From Aquimarina atlantica (lineage in GTDB: Bacteria; Bacteroidota; Bacteroidia; Flavobacteriales; Flavobacteriaceae): a DNA stretch of 64,000 nucleotides. The DNA lies in NCBI RefSeq assembly GCF_000626715.1, contig NZ_AQRA01000007.1:366889-430888 (forward strand), read 5' to 3'. Position 1 is the stretch's first letter; each line of letters starts with the position of its first letter. Of the stretch, positions 8,213 through 16,607 are shown piece by piece. The notes under the pieces were generated by a model, which was not told the origin of the DNA, made no database searches, and saw nothing but the letters and a program-made list of their open reading frames with translations. The position numbers were made by a program, and so were the translations under genes.

Positions 8213-8966
8213 ATTTGTTAATTACCAAATGAGGTACCTTTTCCAGGTTCCAATCAATCACTAATCCTTTTGCCAGTGATCTTGCAATTTCTGCACCATA
8301 TAAGTGTTCGCATAAATATAATGCGGCTTCAAAACTTTTGGCACCTCCGGCAGAAGTTATATACTTTTTGTCGTGTACAAATAGGACTTCTTTTCTAATA
8401 TCCAGATTAGGAAAGGTACTACGCATTTGATCTATATCACTAGGAAAAGTAGTAGAAACTGCATTATCAAGAACCCCGGCTTTGGCAAGAACAAATGCTC
8501 CATCACAATGCGAGGTCATAAATAAGGCACTTTTATCAACTTGTTTTACAAAATCAATCATCGCTTTATCATCCAAATCAGTATCTAAATGGTGCTCGGC
8601 ACTAGGGACTACCAAAATATCTATTTGAGGCAAAGAATCTTTTACATAATTATAATCTGGTATAATTTTTACGCCTTCAAATGTAGTTATTGGGTGATCT
8701 GTATTTGCAACAGTAAAAACATTCATTTGTTTTATGTTTTTACGATATTGAGTGTGTTGAAAAATATCAAAAGGAGCAGTAAATTCGGTATTATAGGTTC
8801 CATCCATAACAAGAAAGGCAACATTATATCGATTAGGTTCTAGTATAGGAAAGCTCTTTTTTTCTTCTATTGTTTCTGTTTTCACAGTGTTAGGTTGTTT
8901 CTCTTGCTGAACTTGAGTACAACTACAAATTAATATAATACAAAAGGTAAAAAAGAAATTTTTCAT
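8211..8966 (-). CDS. DJ-1/PfpI family lipoprotein
   Basis: 251 residues with a lipoprotein signal peptide (lipobox ICSC, lipidated Cys about 16), a linker to about 45 and a DJ-1/PfpI domain. The nucleophile-elbow cysteine is present (SHCDGAFVLAKAGVL, Cys154), as is the conserved TSAGGAKSFEAALYL region near 205-218. DJ-1/PfpI proteins include amidases, glyoxalases and chaperone-like proteins; a membrane-anchored extracytoplasmic member is unusual but known in this group. It is the second gene after an MFS transporter (24-base gap), so the two are probably co-transcribed. The substrate is unknown. Confidence 0.85.
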   Translation of the reverse strand: MKNFFFTFCIILICSCTQVQQEKQPNTVKTETIEEKKSFPILEPNRYNVAFLVMDGTYNTEFTAPFDIFQHTQYRKNIKQMNVFTVANTDHPITTFEGVKIIPDYNYVKDSLPQIDILVVPSAEHHLDTDLDDKAMIDFVKQVDKSALFMTSHCDGAFVLAKAGVLDNAVSTTFPSDIDQMRSTFPNLDIRKEVLFVHDKKYITSAGGAKSFEAALYLCEHLYGAEIARSLAKGLVIDWNLEKVPHLVINK

Positions 8967-8990
8967 TGCTATGAGTTTTATAAATAATGG

Positions 8991-10205
8991 TTAACCAGAT
9001 GTTTTTTCCCGATTAAGTTTTTGTTTTACGATATGTAATAAAAATGTTCCTAAAGCGGCAATCAAGATCATAAAAACCCAGGTATTTTCAAACCCAAAAT
9101 TGTTTATGAATTGCATTCCAGAATTATGACCAAAAATATGCGCTAAAGAAAAAGACATGCTATACAATCCCATATAGGCTCCCTGTCTTCCTTTTTTTGA
9201 TCTGTCTAAAGCAAAAGCGTTCCCGAATGGAAATGCGACCATCTCTCCAAGTGTGGCGATAATCATTCCGATAACCAAAACTCCAGCCCAGGGAGTAACT
9301 AATAAAAGCAGAAAGCTAATACCTGTTAGAACAAACCCACCAATAACATTCCCTATTTTAGATAATTTTGTCTTTTCCAGATATGCTATTAGTGGCATTT
9401 CAAAGAAAAATATCAAAGCACCATTTAAAGCAAGTAATAATCCGATTTTTTGTTCTGATAGTTGGTGTATTTCTTTATAATATAATGGAATAGTAGAAAA
9501 ATACTGAACAAATATAAATCCAAATAAAGCCAGTGCTATTAAAAACAAAACATAAACACCATCTTTATGAGCACTTACCGGATTTTCTACGATAACCTCT
9601 TTGTCCTGTATTTTTGCTTTTTTAGGATGTAGTGTTTGTATCATCACTAGTCCTGCTATAATACAGGTAATCCCGTCTACCCAAAATAAACCATAATACC
9701 CAATAGATGCTATAATTAGTCCGCCAATTGCAGGGCCAGCAGAGAAGCCCAGATTAATAGCAAGTCGAATAAAAGTTAATGATCTGGTTTTATTCTCTGG
9801 TTTACTATAGGCACTTAATGCTACAAAAAAAGCTGGTCTTGCCATATCTGCAATTGCAATTAGAACAAAGAAACCAACGCAAATACTCCAGAAGCTAGTA
9901 AAATATTGAATGGCTATAAATGAGACACCCGTTAATAACAAAGAAATAAGTATAACTTTATAATACCCAATTTGATCACTTAGTTTACCTCCTAACCATG
10001 CACCTAGAAAAGAACCTAATCCATAACTGGTCATAATCCAGCCTACTTGTTGTAACGAAAAATTCAAGTCATCGGTTAAGTATAGTGATAAAAAGGGGAT
10101 AACCATTGCCCCGGCTCTATTGATTAGAGTGATCAAAGCTAACCACCACACCTCTTTTGATAGCCCAGAAAAAGAGTTGAAATAATGAAGTAAAAGTTTT
10201 AGCAA
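8991..10205 (-). CDS. MFS transporter, drug-efflux-like
   Basis: 404 residues with about twelve membrane segments. A major facilitator motif A lies in the loop after the second segment (GGKLSDQIGYYK, near residues 56-67). The sequence resembles multidrug-resistance MFS exporters of the 12-TM class (pattern LYLTDDLNFSLQQVGWIMTSYGLGSFLGAWLGG kept here in parts). It is the first gene of a probable two-gene unit with the DJ-1/PfpI lipoprotein. The divergent region to the right contains a 16-base perfect palindrome that could hold a repressor. The transported compound cannot be deduced. Confidence 0.88.
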   Translation of the reverse strand: MLKLLLHYFNSFSGLSKEVWWLALITLINRAGAMVIPFLSLYLTDDLNFSLQQVGWIMTSYGLGSFLGAWLGGKLSDQIGYYKVILISLLLTGVSFIAIQYFTSFWSICVGFFVLIAIADMARPAFFVALSAYSKPENKTRSLTFIRLAINLGFSAGPAIGGLIIASIGYYGLFWVDGITCIIAGLVMIQTLHPKKAKIQDKEVIVENPVSAHKDGVYVLFLIALALFGFIFVQYFSTIPLYYKEIHQLSEQKIGLLLALNGALIFFFEMPLIAYLEKTKLSKIGNVIGGFVLTGISFLLLLVTPWAGVLVIGMIIATLGEMVAFPFGNAFALDRSKKGRQGAYMGLYSMSFSLAHIFGHNSGMQFINNFGFENTWVFMILIAALGTFLLHIVKQKLNREKTSG

Positions 10206-10289
10206 TGTATTCGTGATTTGTATTAGACTTCCAATTAATAGATAAAAGTAGTTTTTTATCTATTATTTAGGTATAATTTTATTAAAATT

Positions 10290-10305
10290 AATTAGTTAAC
10301 TAATT
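10290..10305. promoter_or_regulatory. 16-base perfect palindrome between divergent genes
   Basis: AATTAGTTAACTAATT is a perfect palindrome lying just upstream of the -7 element at 10314, in the position of a -33 region. It sits between the MFS transporter (-) and DUF1684 (+) genes, which makes an operator plausible; no regulator gene is adjacent. Confidence 0.4.
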
Positions 10306-10313
10306 GTAAATTG

Positions 10314-10321
10314 TACTTTTG
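10314..10321 (+). promoter_or_regulatory. Bacteroidetes -7 promoter element for the DUF1684 gene
   Basis: TACTTTTG matches the TAnnTTTG consensus. It overlaps the TTG at 10319 that would otherwise be taken as the start codon, so translation must start downstream (GTG 10340). Confidence 0.55.
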
Positions 10322-10339
10322 CAAAAAAATAAAGGGGAA

Positions 10340-10954
10340 GTGTTCAGAATATCAATTTTATTTGTGTTTTTTATTGGGAATATAATTGCTCAGGATTCTA
10401 TAGCGATAAAAAAAATATTGTCTTTTCAGGAAGAACTTAATAAAGATTTTGCTTCTGAAGAAACTTCACCTTTAACACCAAAAGATTTAGAACGTTTTAA
10501 AACGCTTCATTTTTTTGAAATCGATACTTCTTTCTGTATCCGTGCAAAATTTGTTCGTACACCATATGAGACACCTTTTGTAATGAAAACTACAACGGGT
10601 AGAGAACCTATATATGTTAAATATGGAGAGGCACATTTTATACTCCAGAAAAAACCGTATGTGTTACAGATATATCAAAATCAGGGATTAAAAACTCAAC
10701 CAGAATTTGAAGATTATTTATTTCTCCCATTTACAGATTTAACTAATGGAGAATCAAGTTATGCAGGAGGACGTTTTATAGATTTAAAAATCCCTGAAGG
10801 GGACTATATTATTATTGATTTTAATACTTCTTATAATCCATATTGTGCGTATAATGATAGGTATTCTTGTCCAATACCTCCAGAAGTAAATCATCTTGAT
10901 GTAAAGATTCCTGTTGGTGTTAAGACATATAAGAAATATCCAGAGAATAAATAG
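10340..10954 (+). CDS. Secreted DUF1684 protein
   Basis: 204 residues from GTG 10340. The longer reading from TTG 10319 would place the start codon inside the promoter element and is rejected. The signal peptide is hydrophobic and ends at IIAQD. The mature part is a DUF1684 domain: the R-E-P-I-Y-V-K-Y-G-E-A-H-F stretch, then FLPFTDLTNGESSYAGGRFIDL in the middle and the Cys-containing NPYCAYNDRYSCPIPP loop near the C-terminus. The family is widespread in Bacteroidetes and has no established function. It is monocistronic and shares a bidirectional terminator with the porin gene. Confidence 0.82.
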   Translation: MFRISILFVFFIGNIIAQDSIAIKKILSFQEELNKDFASEETSPLTPKDLERFKTLHFFEIDTSFCIRAKFVRTPYETPFVMKTTTGREPIYVKYGEAHFILQKKPYVLQIYQNQGLKTQPEFEDYLFLPFTDLTNGESSYAGGRFIDLKIPEGDYIIIDFNTSYNPYCAYNDRYSCPIPPEVNHLDVKIPVGVKTYKKYPENK

Positions 10955-10984
10955 AAAAGCGCTCTGATTGCTCAGAACGCTTTT
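10955..10984. terminator. Bidirectional terminator between DUF1684 and porin genes
   Basis: Stem AAAAGCG...CGCTTTT with an inner TCTGA/TCAGA pairing, immediately after the DUF1684 stop codon and 19 bases from the end of the convergent porin gene. T-rich on the right and A-rich on the left. Confidence 0.8.
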
Positions 10985-11003
10985 GCTTTATAAAATAGAA
11001 ATA

Positions 11004-12113
11004 TTAAAACTTGTATACTGCTCCTAGTACAAAAGAAGAAAGACTTTTTGTGACCCCTCTGTCATTATCTATAAAGGAATTTTCAGATGTAGTATCGATT
11101 CTTAATTCTGGTTTAAGTGTTAACTCTCCAATTGTATAATTTCCTGTAAGGGTAGCTGTAATAACATCTCCATCACCTTGTGTGTTTAACCCGATTATAT
11201 CTGTTAACCCGCCATTATAAACCGAGAAGTATTCTCCTCGTATTCCTATAGCGAATTTTTCAGATGCTTTATATTGGGGATATAGTGCTACTCCGTAAAA
11301 CCCAGAAGCATCTCCGTTTTCTTGTGGTTCTGTAGATACATAAGTTGTATTTACGCCAAGATAAAAATCTTGTGTTAGATCCCATCCTGTGGTAAGGTCT
11401 ACCTGAAAAGTAGGGCCTACTTCTCCTGGTTCTCCTTCATTACCATATCTAAAATTTAGAAAAGCACTACCGTTATCCAGGGTATATCCTATTTGTGCAC
11501 CAGCGATATAGGTGTCAAACGGATTATTTTCGGTATAATCACTAGGATTCATTACAGCAAGCGTAGCAGACCATTTTTTACTTATAGCAATATCTGCTTT
11601 CAAACCAGTATGTGAGAAAGGGCCGTATGAGAACATATATGAAGTAGAATAATTAAAATTTCCAGTTGGTGAAATCACTTCATATCCTATAAAAGTATTG
11701 AAATTACCAAAGGTTAGTTTAATGCTTTCGGTTACATTCCAATAGACAAATAATTGATTGATGATTTGGGCAGAATCGTTAGAATTAAATACAGCATCTT
11801 CGCCTCTGGGTCCGAAGACAAGATCAGCTACAAACCCAACTTTTTTATCTTCATACTCCAAAACGGTATTGGCCATGCCTAGTGCAAAACCATTTTCGTT
11901 TGCGAATGATGTTTTTGGAGCTACCGAGTCGTCGTTAGGAGCTGCAAAATTGTACCTGTAGTATCCATCAATAGATCCTGATAAACTTATTTTAGATAAT
12001 AACTTATCTAGTGTTGATTTTGGTTTTTCTTCCTGGCTGATGGCTTTGGAACTTAACAAGATTAAAGTGAAAAAGGTTGCTTTTTTTAAAAATGTGGTGG
12101 TTTTTGTTTTCAT
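11004..12113 (-). CDS. Outer-membrane beta-barrel porin (BBP2/OmpL-like)
   Basis: 369 residues from the ATG at 12113; an ATG nine bases upstream is possible. A signal peptide (ending SKAISQ) is followed by alternating hydrophobic beta strands, a GSIDGYYRYNF start, the LTFGNFNTFIGYEV segment and a C-terminal strand ending in ...VLGAVYKF. Phe at the C-terminus is typical for BAM-dependent barrels. In Bacteroidetes this porin type often accompanies ammonium transporter and PII genes. Here the PII gene is upstream on the same strand but no amt gene is present. Two CCCTA inverted repeats lie in its leader. A role in nitrogen-compound uptake is inferred from context only. Confidence 0.82.
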   Translation of the reverse strand: MKTKTTTFLKKATFFTLILLSSKAISQEEKPKSTLDKLLSKISLSGSIDGYYRYNFAAPNDDSVAPKTSFANENGFALGMANTVLEYEDKKVGFVADLVFGPRGEDAVFNSNDSAQIINQLFVYWNVTESIKLTFGNFNTFIGYEVISPTGNFNYSTSYMFSYGPFSHTGLKADIAISKKWSATLAVMNPSDYTENNPFDTYIAGAQIGYTLDNGSAFLNFRYGNEGEPGEVGPTFQVDLTTGWDLTQDFYLGVNTTYVSTEPQENGDASGFYGVALYPQYKASEKFAIGIRGEYFSVYNGGLTDIIGLNTQGDGDVITATLTGNYTIGELTLKPELRIDTTSENSFIDNDRGVTKSLSSFVLGAVYKF

Positions 12114-12182
12114 AATAAACATTGATTACCGTTATAATTAGTTTTTAATTGGAACGATAAAACTATATAAAAACAAGTTTTA

Positions 12183-12199
12183 CCCTATTTTTAATAGGG
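12183..12199. promoter_or_regulatory. Inverted repeat upstream of the porin gene, site 1
   Basis: CCCTATT-TTT-AATAGGG: seven-base arms and a three-base spacer, 70 bases upstream of the porin start. Shares CCCTA/TAGGG half-sites with the larger repeat at 12228. Confidence 0.45.
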
Positions 12200-12227
12200 A
12201 ATAAGTGCGTATTTTTACATATTTTTC

Positions 12228-12260
12228 AATTTATACCCTATTAAAATTAGGGTATAAATT
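12228..12260. promoter_or_regulatory. Inverted repeat upstream of the porin gene, site 2
   Basis: Perfect 13-base arms AATTTATACCCTA / TAGGGTATAAATT with a seven-base spacer, 115 bases upstream of the porin start. It has no T-run on either strand, so an operator is more likely than a terminator. Confidence 0.5.
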
Positions 12261-12437
12261 TTATTTTTATGTTTTTTGGGAATTTAAAAGGGTGTTTTTA
12301 AGCTTTTAATTATGATATGTGCTTGTTTTGGTCTAAAAAGACTTTAGTAAACACATTATAAAGTAGAAGGTGATCAAAAAAAAACGATATAGATATATTT
12401 AGATAAAATGTATTGAGGGGATTAATACATTAAAAGT

Positions 12438-12776
12438 TTAATGTAACGCCTGGTTGCCTTTTTCTTTGGTTCTAATTCTGTAAGCATTCTCGATATTTGA
12501 AACAAATATTTTTCCATCACCGACTTCTCCGGTTTTAGCAGAATCAATTAGTGTATGAATTGTTTTTTCTTCAACTTCATCAGAGACCACTATAGATAAA
12601 TAAATACGGGGGATATCAGATGTATTATAGGTGATTCCTCTATATATATGACCTTTCTTTTCATTACCAACACCGGTTACATCCCAATAAGTAAAGAAGT
12701 TTATGCCAATTTTATGTAGAGCATCTTTTACAGCTTCGAATTTTGATTTGCGTATAATTGCTTCAATTTTTTTCAT
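12438..12776 (-). CDS. PII family nitrogen regulatory protein
   Basis: 112 residues with the full PII fold. It has the start KKIEAIIRKSKF, the T-loop with Tyr in HIYRGITY, the B-loop TGEVGDGKIFV that binds ATP, and the C-loop RIRTKEKG. PII trimers sense ATP/ADP and 2-oxoglutarate and control ammonium channels and nitrogen enzymes. No amt gene lies in the neighbourhood; crcB is 41 bases upstream and the porin 315 bases downstream, all on the minus strand. Whether it is the only PII of the genome cannot be told. The family call is secure, the target open. Confidence 0.93.
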   Translation of the reverse strand: MKKIEAIIRKSKFEAVKDALHKIGINFFTYWDVTGVGNEKKGHIYRGITYNTSDIPRIYLSIVVSDEVEEKTIHTLIDSAKTGEVGDGKIFVSNIENAYRIRTKEKGNQALH

Positions 12777-12817
12777 AAGCCTTTATTTAAATTCATCTCT
12801 GGTATATTTTTATAGTA

Positions 12818-13183
12818 TTATTTTACTATAAACATCCCTAAAAATATGAAAAGAACTCCAGCGACAAATGATCCGATAGCATAGATCATGAAATTAAGAA
12901 AATCTCCTGATTTTAGTAATACGTGATTTTCATAAGCAAATGTAGAAAAGGTAGTAAATCCTCCGCAAAAACCGGTTGCCAAAAGGGTAACTGTGTTTTG
13001 CGATATTACATTATTTTTAAGAGCTAGCCCTAGAATAATCCCAATAAAGAGACTACCTAAAATATTAGCTGTAAAGGTACCATATGGAATTCCTGTAGAA
13101 GAGCTATTAAGATATTTACTTATAAGGTAACGTGCAATGCTACCAGTACCACCTCCAATAAACACCAAGAATATTTGTTTCAT
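12818..13183 (-). CDS. crcB: Fluoride channel CrcB/FluC
   Basis: 121 residues with four membrane segments. It carries the family motifs GGxxGxxxRY (GGGTGSIARYLISKY, about 10-24), the Asn-containing pore motif GTFTANILGSLFIG (35-48) and GFCGGFTTFSTF (about 71-82) with the Phe-box and Thr residues. FluC forms a dual-topology dimer that exports fluoride. One copy is seen here, so a homodimer is expected. No fluoride riboswitch was recognised in the 150 bases upstream. It is probably co-transcribed with the PII gene 41 bases downstream. Confidence 0.95.
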   Translation of the reverse strand: MKQIFLVFIGGGTGSIARYLISKYLNSSSTGIPYGTFTANILGSLFIGIILGLALKNNVISQNTVTLLATGFCGGFTTFSTFAYENHVLLKSGDFLNFMIYAIGSFVAGVLFIFLGMFIVK

Positions 13184-13334
13184 CTGTTTTATCTATTGTT
13201 TTTAAGGCCAGGGTAACATTGATGTAATGTATTTTTGTGTAGAGTTTCCAATGATTTATGATCAATTAGATTACTCTATATTCTAATGTATTAAACTGCA
13301 CTCTATCTAATCATAGAATGCAGTTTGTAAGGTG

Positions 13335-14369
13335 TTATTTTATTGGAATATAAATTTCTGTAACCCACTCAGCTGGATTTGGTTGTAAAGTCGGTTCTAC
13401 CCGATATACTTCAAAAGCTGCAGATTCAGTATTGGGCTCTAAGTTATTTTCTGCAATATATTTATAACCAGCTTCCCATGCTTCTTTTAGATTATTGTAA
13501 TCTCCCTTAAGTGTGGTTTTAACTACTTTCTGTCTTGGTAAAAAATCACAAAGAATAGAACTTTCTTTTGGGGTAACTACTTTATCTCTGGTAGGTATGG
13601 CAGTAGAGAAAATTGCAGTTCCCTGTTCCTCGTTATACTCATTAAATAATGTAAATGGCATTCCTGTTCGCGGAAGATTGTTTTGTTTCATATACGTATC
13701 CACTGCAGGAATCATTTCTTTCATTTTTTCAGGAATTACGGCTATTGAAGAAGCAGTAGCGCTATACATATAAAAACCACCTCCATGTTCTGTAACTCCA
13801 TCTACATGAACCGCATATTTTTTCATTTTTTCATTAGCAAATGCGTCGAGTTTTTCGAGTCCGCGAGCATACATAGGTTTTATCATTTGCGATACACTAC
13901 TATCTTGAGTAGCCCAGAATGCTTTTTCCATAAAAGATTGCTCACCTTTCATTCCCCAGGTTACTTTGGTCTTTTTGCCTTCAATTTTTTCAAATTTCCA
14001 ATACACGTCACTTTTACTTTCACCCATTGGAGTAATAAACGTAATTTTTTGATCTATACTGGTAAATGGAGAAGTTTTTATAGTTTCCATTTTACCATCT
14101 CCTTCTGTTTCACTTTTCCAGCTATACGAAGCACCTTCACCACTTGTTTTTTCTGGATATTCCATGATGAAATCATCAGATTCATCCATCCAAGGTCCCC
14201 ATTTATCCCAGGTTCTATACTCATTGATTGTAGCAAATAACAACTCATCGGGAGCATCGATTACTCTACTTTCTTCTACTTGAAACTCACCGTCTATGGT
14301 AGCAACATAAACAGCTCCGCCAATTATTACTAATAATAATAGAAAAAATAAATATTTTACTATTTTCAT
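13335..14369 (-). CDS. SRPBCC domain fused to GyrI-like ligand-binding domain
   Basis: 344 residues: one N-terminal membrane anchor (about 4-24), an SRPBCC/polyketide-cyclase-like domain (about 30-170, start VIDAPDELLFATINEYRTWDKWGPW, typical W-rich pattern) and a C-terminal GyrI/AraC-effector-like domain (about 185-344, with YIAENNLEPNTESAAFEVY). Both folds bind small hydrophobic or drug-like molecules. The protein lacks a DNA-binding domain and probably faces the periplasm. It is monocistronic and divergent from the dipeptidyl peptidase gene. The ligand is unknown. Confidence 0.82.
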   Translation of the reverse strand: MKIVKYLFFLLLLVIIGGAVYVATIDGEFQVEESRVIDAPDELLFATINEYRTWDKWGPWMDESDDFIMEYPEKTSGEGASYSWKSETEGDGKMETIKTSPFTSIDQKITFITPMGESKSDVYWKFEKIEGKKTKVTWGMKGEQSFMEKAFWATQDSSVSQMIKPMYARGLEKLDAFANEKMKKYAVHVDGVTEHGGGFYMYSATASSIAVIPEKMKEMIPAVDTYMKQNNLPRTGMPFTLFNEYNEEQGTAIFSTAIPTRDKVVTPKESSILCDFLPRQKVVKTTLKGDYNNLKEAWEAGYKYIAENNLEPNTESAAFEVYRVEPTLQPNPAEWVTEIYIPIK

Positions 14370-14431
14370 GTTAGTTAGTTTAGATTGTTTGGTCAGCTAA
14401 TATAAACAATTTTAACATCCTTTTATTTTGT

Positions 14432-14439
14432 TACATTTG
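14432..14439 (+). promoter_or_regulatory. Bacteroidetes -7 promoter element for the DPP III gene
   Basis: TACATTTG matches TAnnTTTG, 22 bases before the start codon at 14462; no convincing -33 TTG at the usual distance. Confidence 0.5.
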
Positions 14440-14461
14440 TCAAAACAATAAAATAAAATAA

Positions 14462-16513
14462 ATGAAACTCGACAGAATATTATTTTTTATAGCGATCACC
14501 AGTTTAATGATTGCGTGTAAAAAGGATCCTAGTGTTAAGGATCAAATTGACCAACAGGAACAAAAGCAGGAGGTAACAGAGGAAAAGTTTGATTATGTTG
14601 TAGAGCAATTTGCAGATCTTAAAATTTTAAGATACCAAATTCCTGGCTGGGATAATCTTACTTTGAAAGAACAAAAATTAGTATATTATCTTACTCAGGC
14701 TGGGTTAAGCGGAAGAGATATTATGTGGGATCAGAATTACCGTCATAATCTTACTATTAGAAAAGCGTTAGAAAAAGTCTACACTTCTTATGAAGGTAAT
14801 AAGAGTGATGCGAACTGGGAGGCTTTTGAAATATATCTAAAACGAGTTTGGTTTTCTAATGGGATTCATCACCATTACAGTAATGATAAAATCAAGCCAG
14901 AATTTAGTCAGGATTATTTTAGCTCTCTTCTTGCAGCTACAGGTACAGAAGTACCTAAAGAGGTGTATGAAGTGATTTTTAATGATCAAGATGCCAAAAA
15001 AGTAAATCAAGCAAAAGGAGTTGATAATGTAGCACTATCTGCAGTTAATTTTTATGGGCCTGGTGTTACCAATAACGACGTTACTTCGTTTTATGGCAAA
15101 ATGAAATCCCCGAATGAAGAGAAACCTTTGTCTTTTGGTTTAAACTCTCAATTGGTAAAGGAGAATGGAGAATTAAAAGAGCGAGTATATAAGTCAGGAG
15201 GGTTGTATGGATCTGCAATCGATGAGATTATCAAATGGTTAGAGAAAGCAAAAGGTGTAGCAGAAAATGAAGCTCAGGGAGATGCGTTAGGATTATTGAT
15301 CGAATATTATAAAACAGGAAATTTACAAACCTGGGATGATTATAATGTGGCATGGACAGCAGCTACTGAAGGTAATATCGATTACATTAATAGCTTTATT
15401 GAAGTGTATAATGATCCATTAGGGTATAGAGGTTCTTATGAAACTATTGTACAGATCAAAGATTTTGATATGTCTAAAAAAATGTCTGTGCTATCAGAAA
15501 ATGCACAGTGGTTTGAAGATAATTCTCCATTAATGGATGCTCATAAAAAAGATAGCGTGGTAGGAGTTTCGTATAAAGTAGTAGCTGTTGCCGGAGAAGC
15601 GGGAGATGCATCACCAAGTACACCTATAGGAGTAAACCTTCCTAATGCAAATTGGATTAGAGCTGCTGTGGGTTCTAAATCTGTATCCTTGGGAAATATT
15701 ATCGGAGCTTATAATAACGCTGGCGGTTCGGGACGTTTAAAAGAATTTGTACATGATGATGAAGAGTTCGAACTAGAAGAAAAATATGGACAATTAGCAG
15801 ATAAATTACATACTGCATTACACGAAGTAGTTGGTCATGCATCTGGAAAATTAAACCCTGGAGTAGGTGAAACTAAAGAAACATTAAAAAACTATGCTTC
15901 TACTATGGAAGAAGGTCGTGCTGATTTAGTGGGATTGTACTACTTAATGGATCCAAAATTACAAGAACTGGGATTAGTTGAAGATTGGGAAAAGACCGGT
16001 AAAGCTGCTTATGATGGATATATCAGAAATGGATTAATGACACAATTGATTCGTTTAAACCTGGGTGATGATGTAGAAGAAGCACATATGCGTAATCGCC
16101 AGTGGGTGAGTGGCTGGGCTTTTGAGCAAGGAAAGAAAGATAATGTAATAGAGAAAGTAACCAGAGAAGGAAAAACCTACTATAATATTAATGATTATGC
16201 TAAGTTACGCGAAATTTTTGGACGTTTATTAAGAGAAACACAACGTATCAAATCTGAAGGAGATTATAAGGCAGCAGAAGCTTTGGTAGAAGGATATGGT
16301 GTAAAAGTAGATCAGGCATTACACGCAGAGGTATTAGAACGTAATAAGCAATTTACATCGGCGCCATATAGTGGTTTTGTAAACCCTGTTTTAGTACCTC
16401 AAGCCAATGAGGCAGATGAGATTACAGGTTTTGAAATATTCCAACCTAAAACCTTTGAAGAGCAAATGTTATGGTATAGTAAGAACTATAACTTCTTACC
16501 AGAGGTGAATTAG
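14462..16513 (+). CDS. Dipeptidyl peptidase III (M49), lipoprotein
   Basis: 683 residues. A lipoprotein signal precedes Cys19 (LMIACKK). The metallopeptidase M49 signature appears as HEVVGH at 454-459 (family HExxGH) and EEGRAD at about 482-487, providing the Zn-binding His and Glu residues. The enzyme removes dipeptides from peptide N-termini. Eukaryotic DPP III is cytosolic; the predicted lipidation here suggests periplasmic or cell-surface peptide degradation. The length fits bacterial family members. A strong terminator follows, so the gene is its own unit. Confidence 0.93.
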   Translation: MKLDRILFFIAITSLMIACKKDPSVKDQIDQQEQKQEVTEEKFDYVVEQFADLKILRYQIPGWDNLTLKEQKLVYYLTQAGLSGRDIMWDQNYRHNLTIRKALEKVYTSYEGNKSDANWEAFEIYLKRVWFSNGIHHHYSNDKIKPEFSQDYFSSLLAATGTEVPKEVYEVIFNDQDAKKVNQAKGVDNVALSAVNFYGPGVTNNDVTSFYGKMKSPNEEKPLSFGLNSQLVKENGELKERVYKSGGLYGSAIDEIIKWLEKAKGVAENEAQGDALGLLIEYYKTGNLQTWDDYNVAWTAATEGNIDYINSFIEVYNDPLGYRGSYETIVQIKDFDMSKKMSVLSENAQWFEDNSPLMDAHKKDSVVGVSYKVVAVAGEAGDASPSTPIGVNLPNANWIRAAVGSKSVSLGNIIGAYNNAGGSGRLKEFVHDDEEFELEEKYGQLADKLHTALHEVVGHASGKLNPGVGETKETLKNYASTMEEGRADLVGLYYLMDPKLQELGLVEDWEKTGKAAYDGYIRNGLMTQLIRLNLGDDVEEAHMRNRQWVSGWAFEQGKKDNVIEKVTREGKTYYNINDYAKLREIFGRLLRETQRIKSEGDYKAAEALVEGYGVKVDQALHAEVLERNKQFTSAPYSGFVNPVLVPQANEADEITGFEIFQPKTFEEQMLWYSKNYNFLPEVN

Positions 16514-16532
16514 AGAAAAACTAAGTTATGCT

Positions 16533-16566
16533 AAACGCCCTTTCTGTATAGTAAGGGCGTTTTTTA
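16533..16566 (+). terminator. Terminator after the DPP III gene
   Basis: Arms AAACGCCCTT (16533-16542) and AAGGGCGTTT (16553-16562), followed by further Ts. Confidence 0.88.
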
Positions 16567-16607
16567 TGACAGTATCCAATGTTTTGTATAAATGAATAAA
16601 AGTTGTT

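Larger units (their letters stand above)
12123..12437. other. 315-base regulatory gap between the porin and PII genes
   Basis: AT-rich, with no open frame. It contains two CCCTA-type inverted repeats (12183-12199 and 12228-12260), described separately, on the upstream side of the porin gene. No clear TAnnTTTG element was found on the minus strand. Confidence 0.4.

Noticed and set aside
13184..13334. Possible fluoride riboswitch upstream of crcB
   Set aside because: The GGnGAUGG-type core and pseudoknot partners were not found on the minus strand.
13785..14240. 151-codon open frame on the plus strand opposite the SRPBCC-GyrI gene
   Set aside because: It is antisense to a gene with clear domains; Phe/Ser/Ile-rich composition is typical of a shadow frame in AT-rich DNA.
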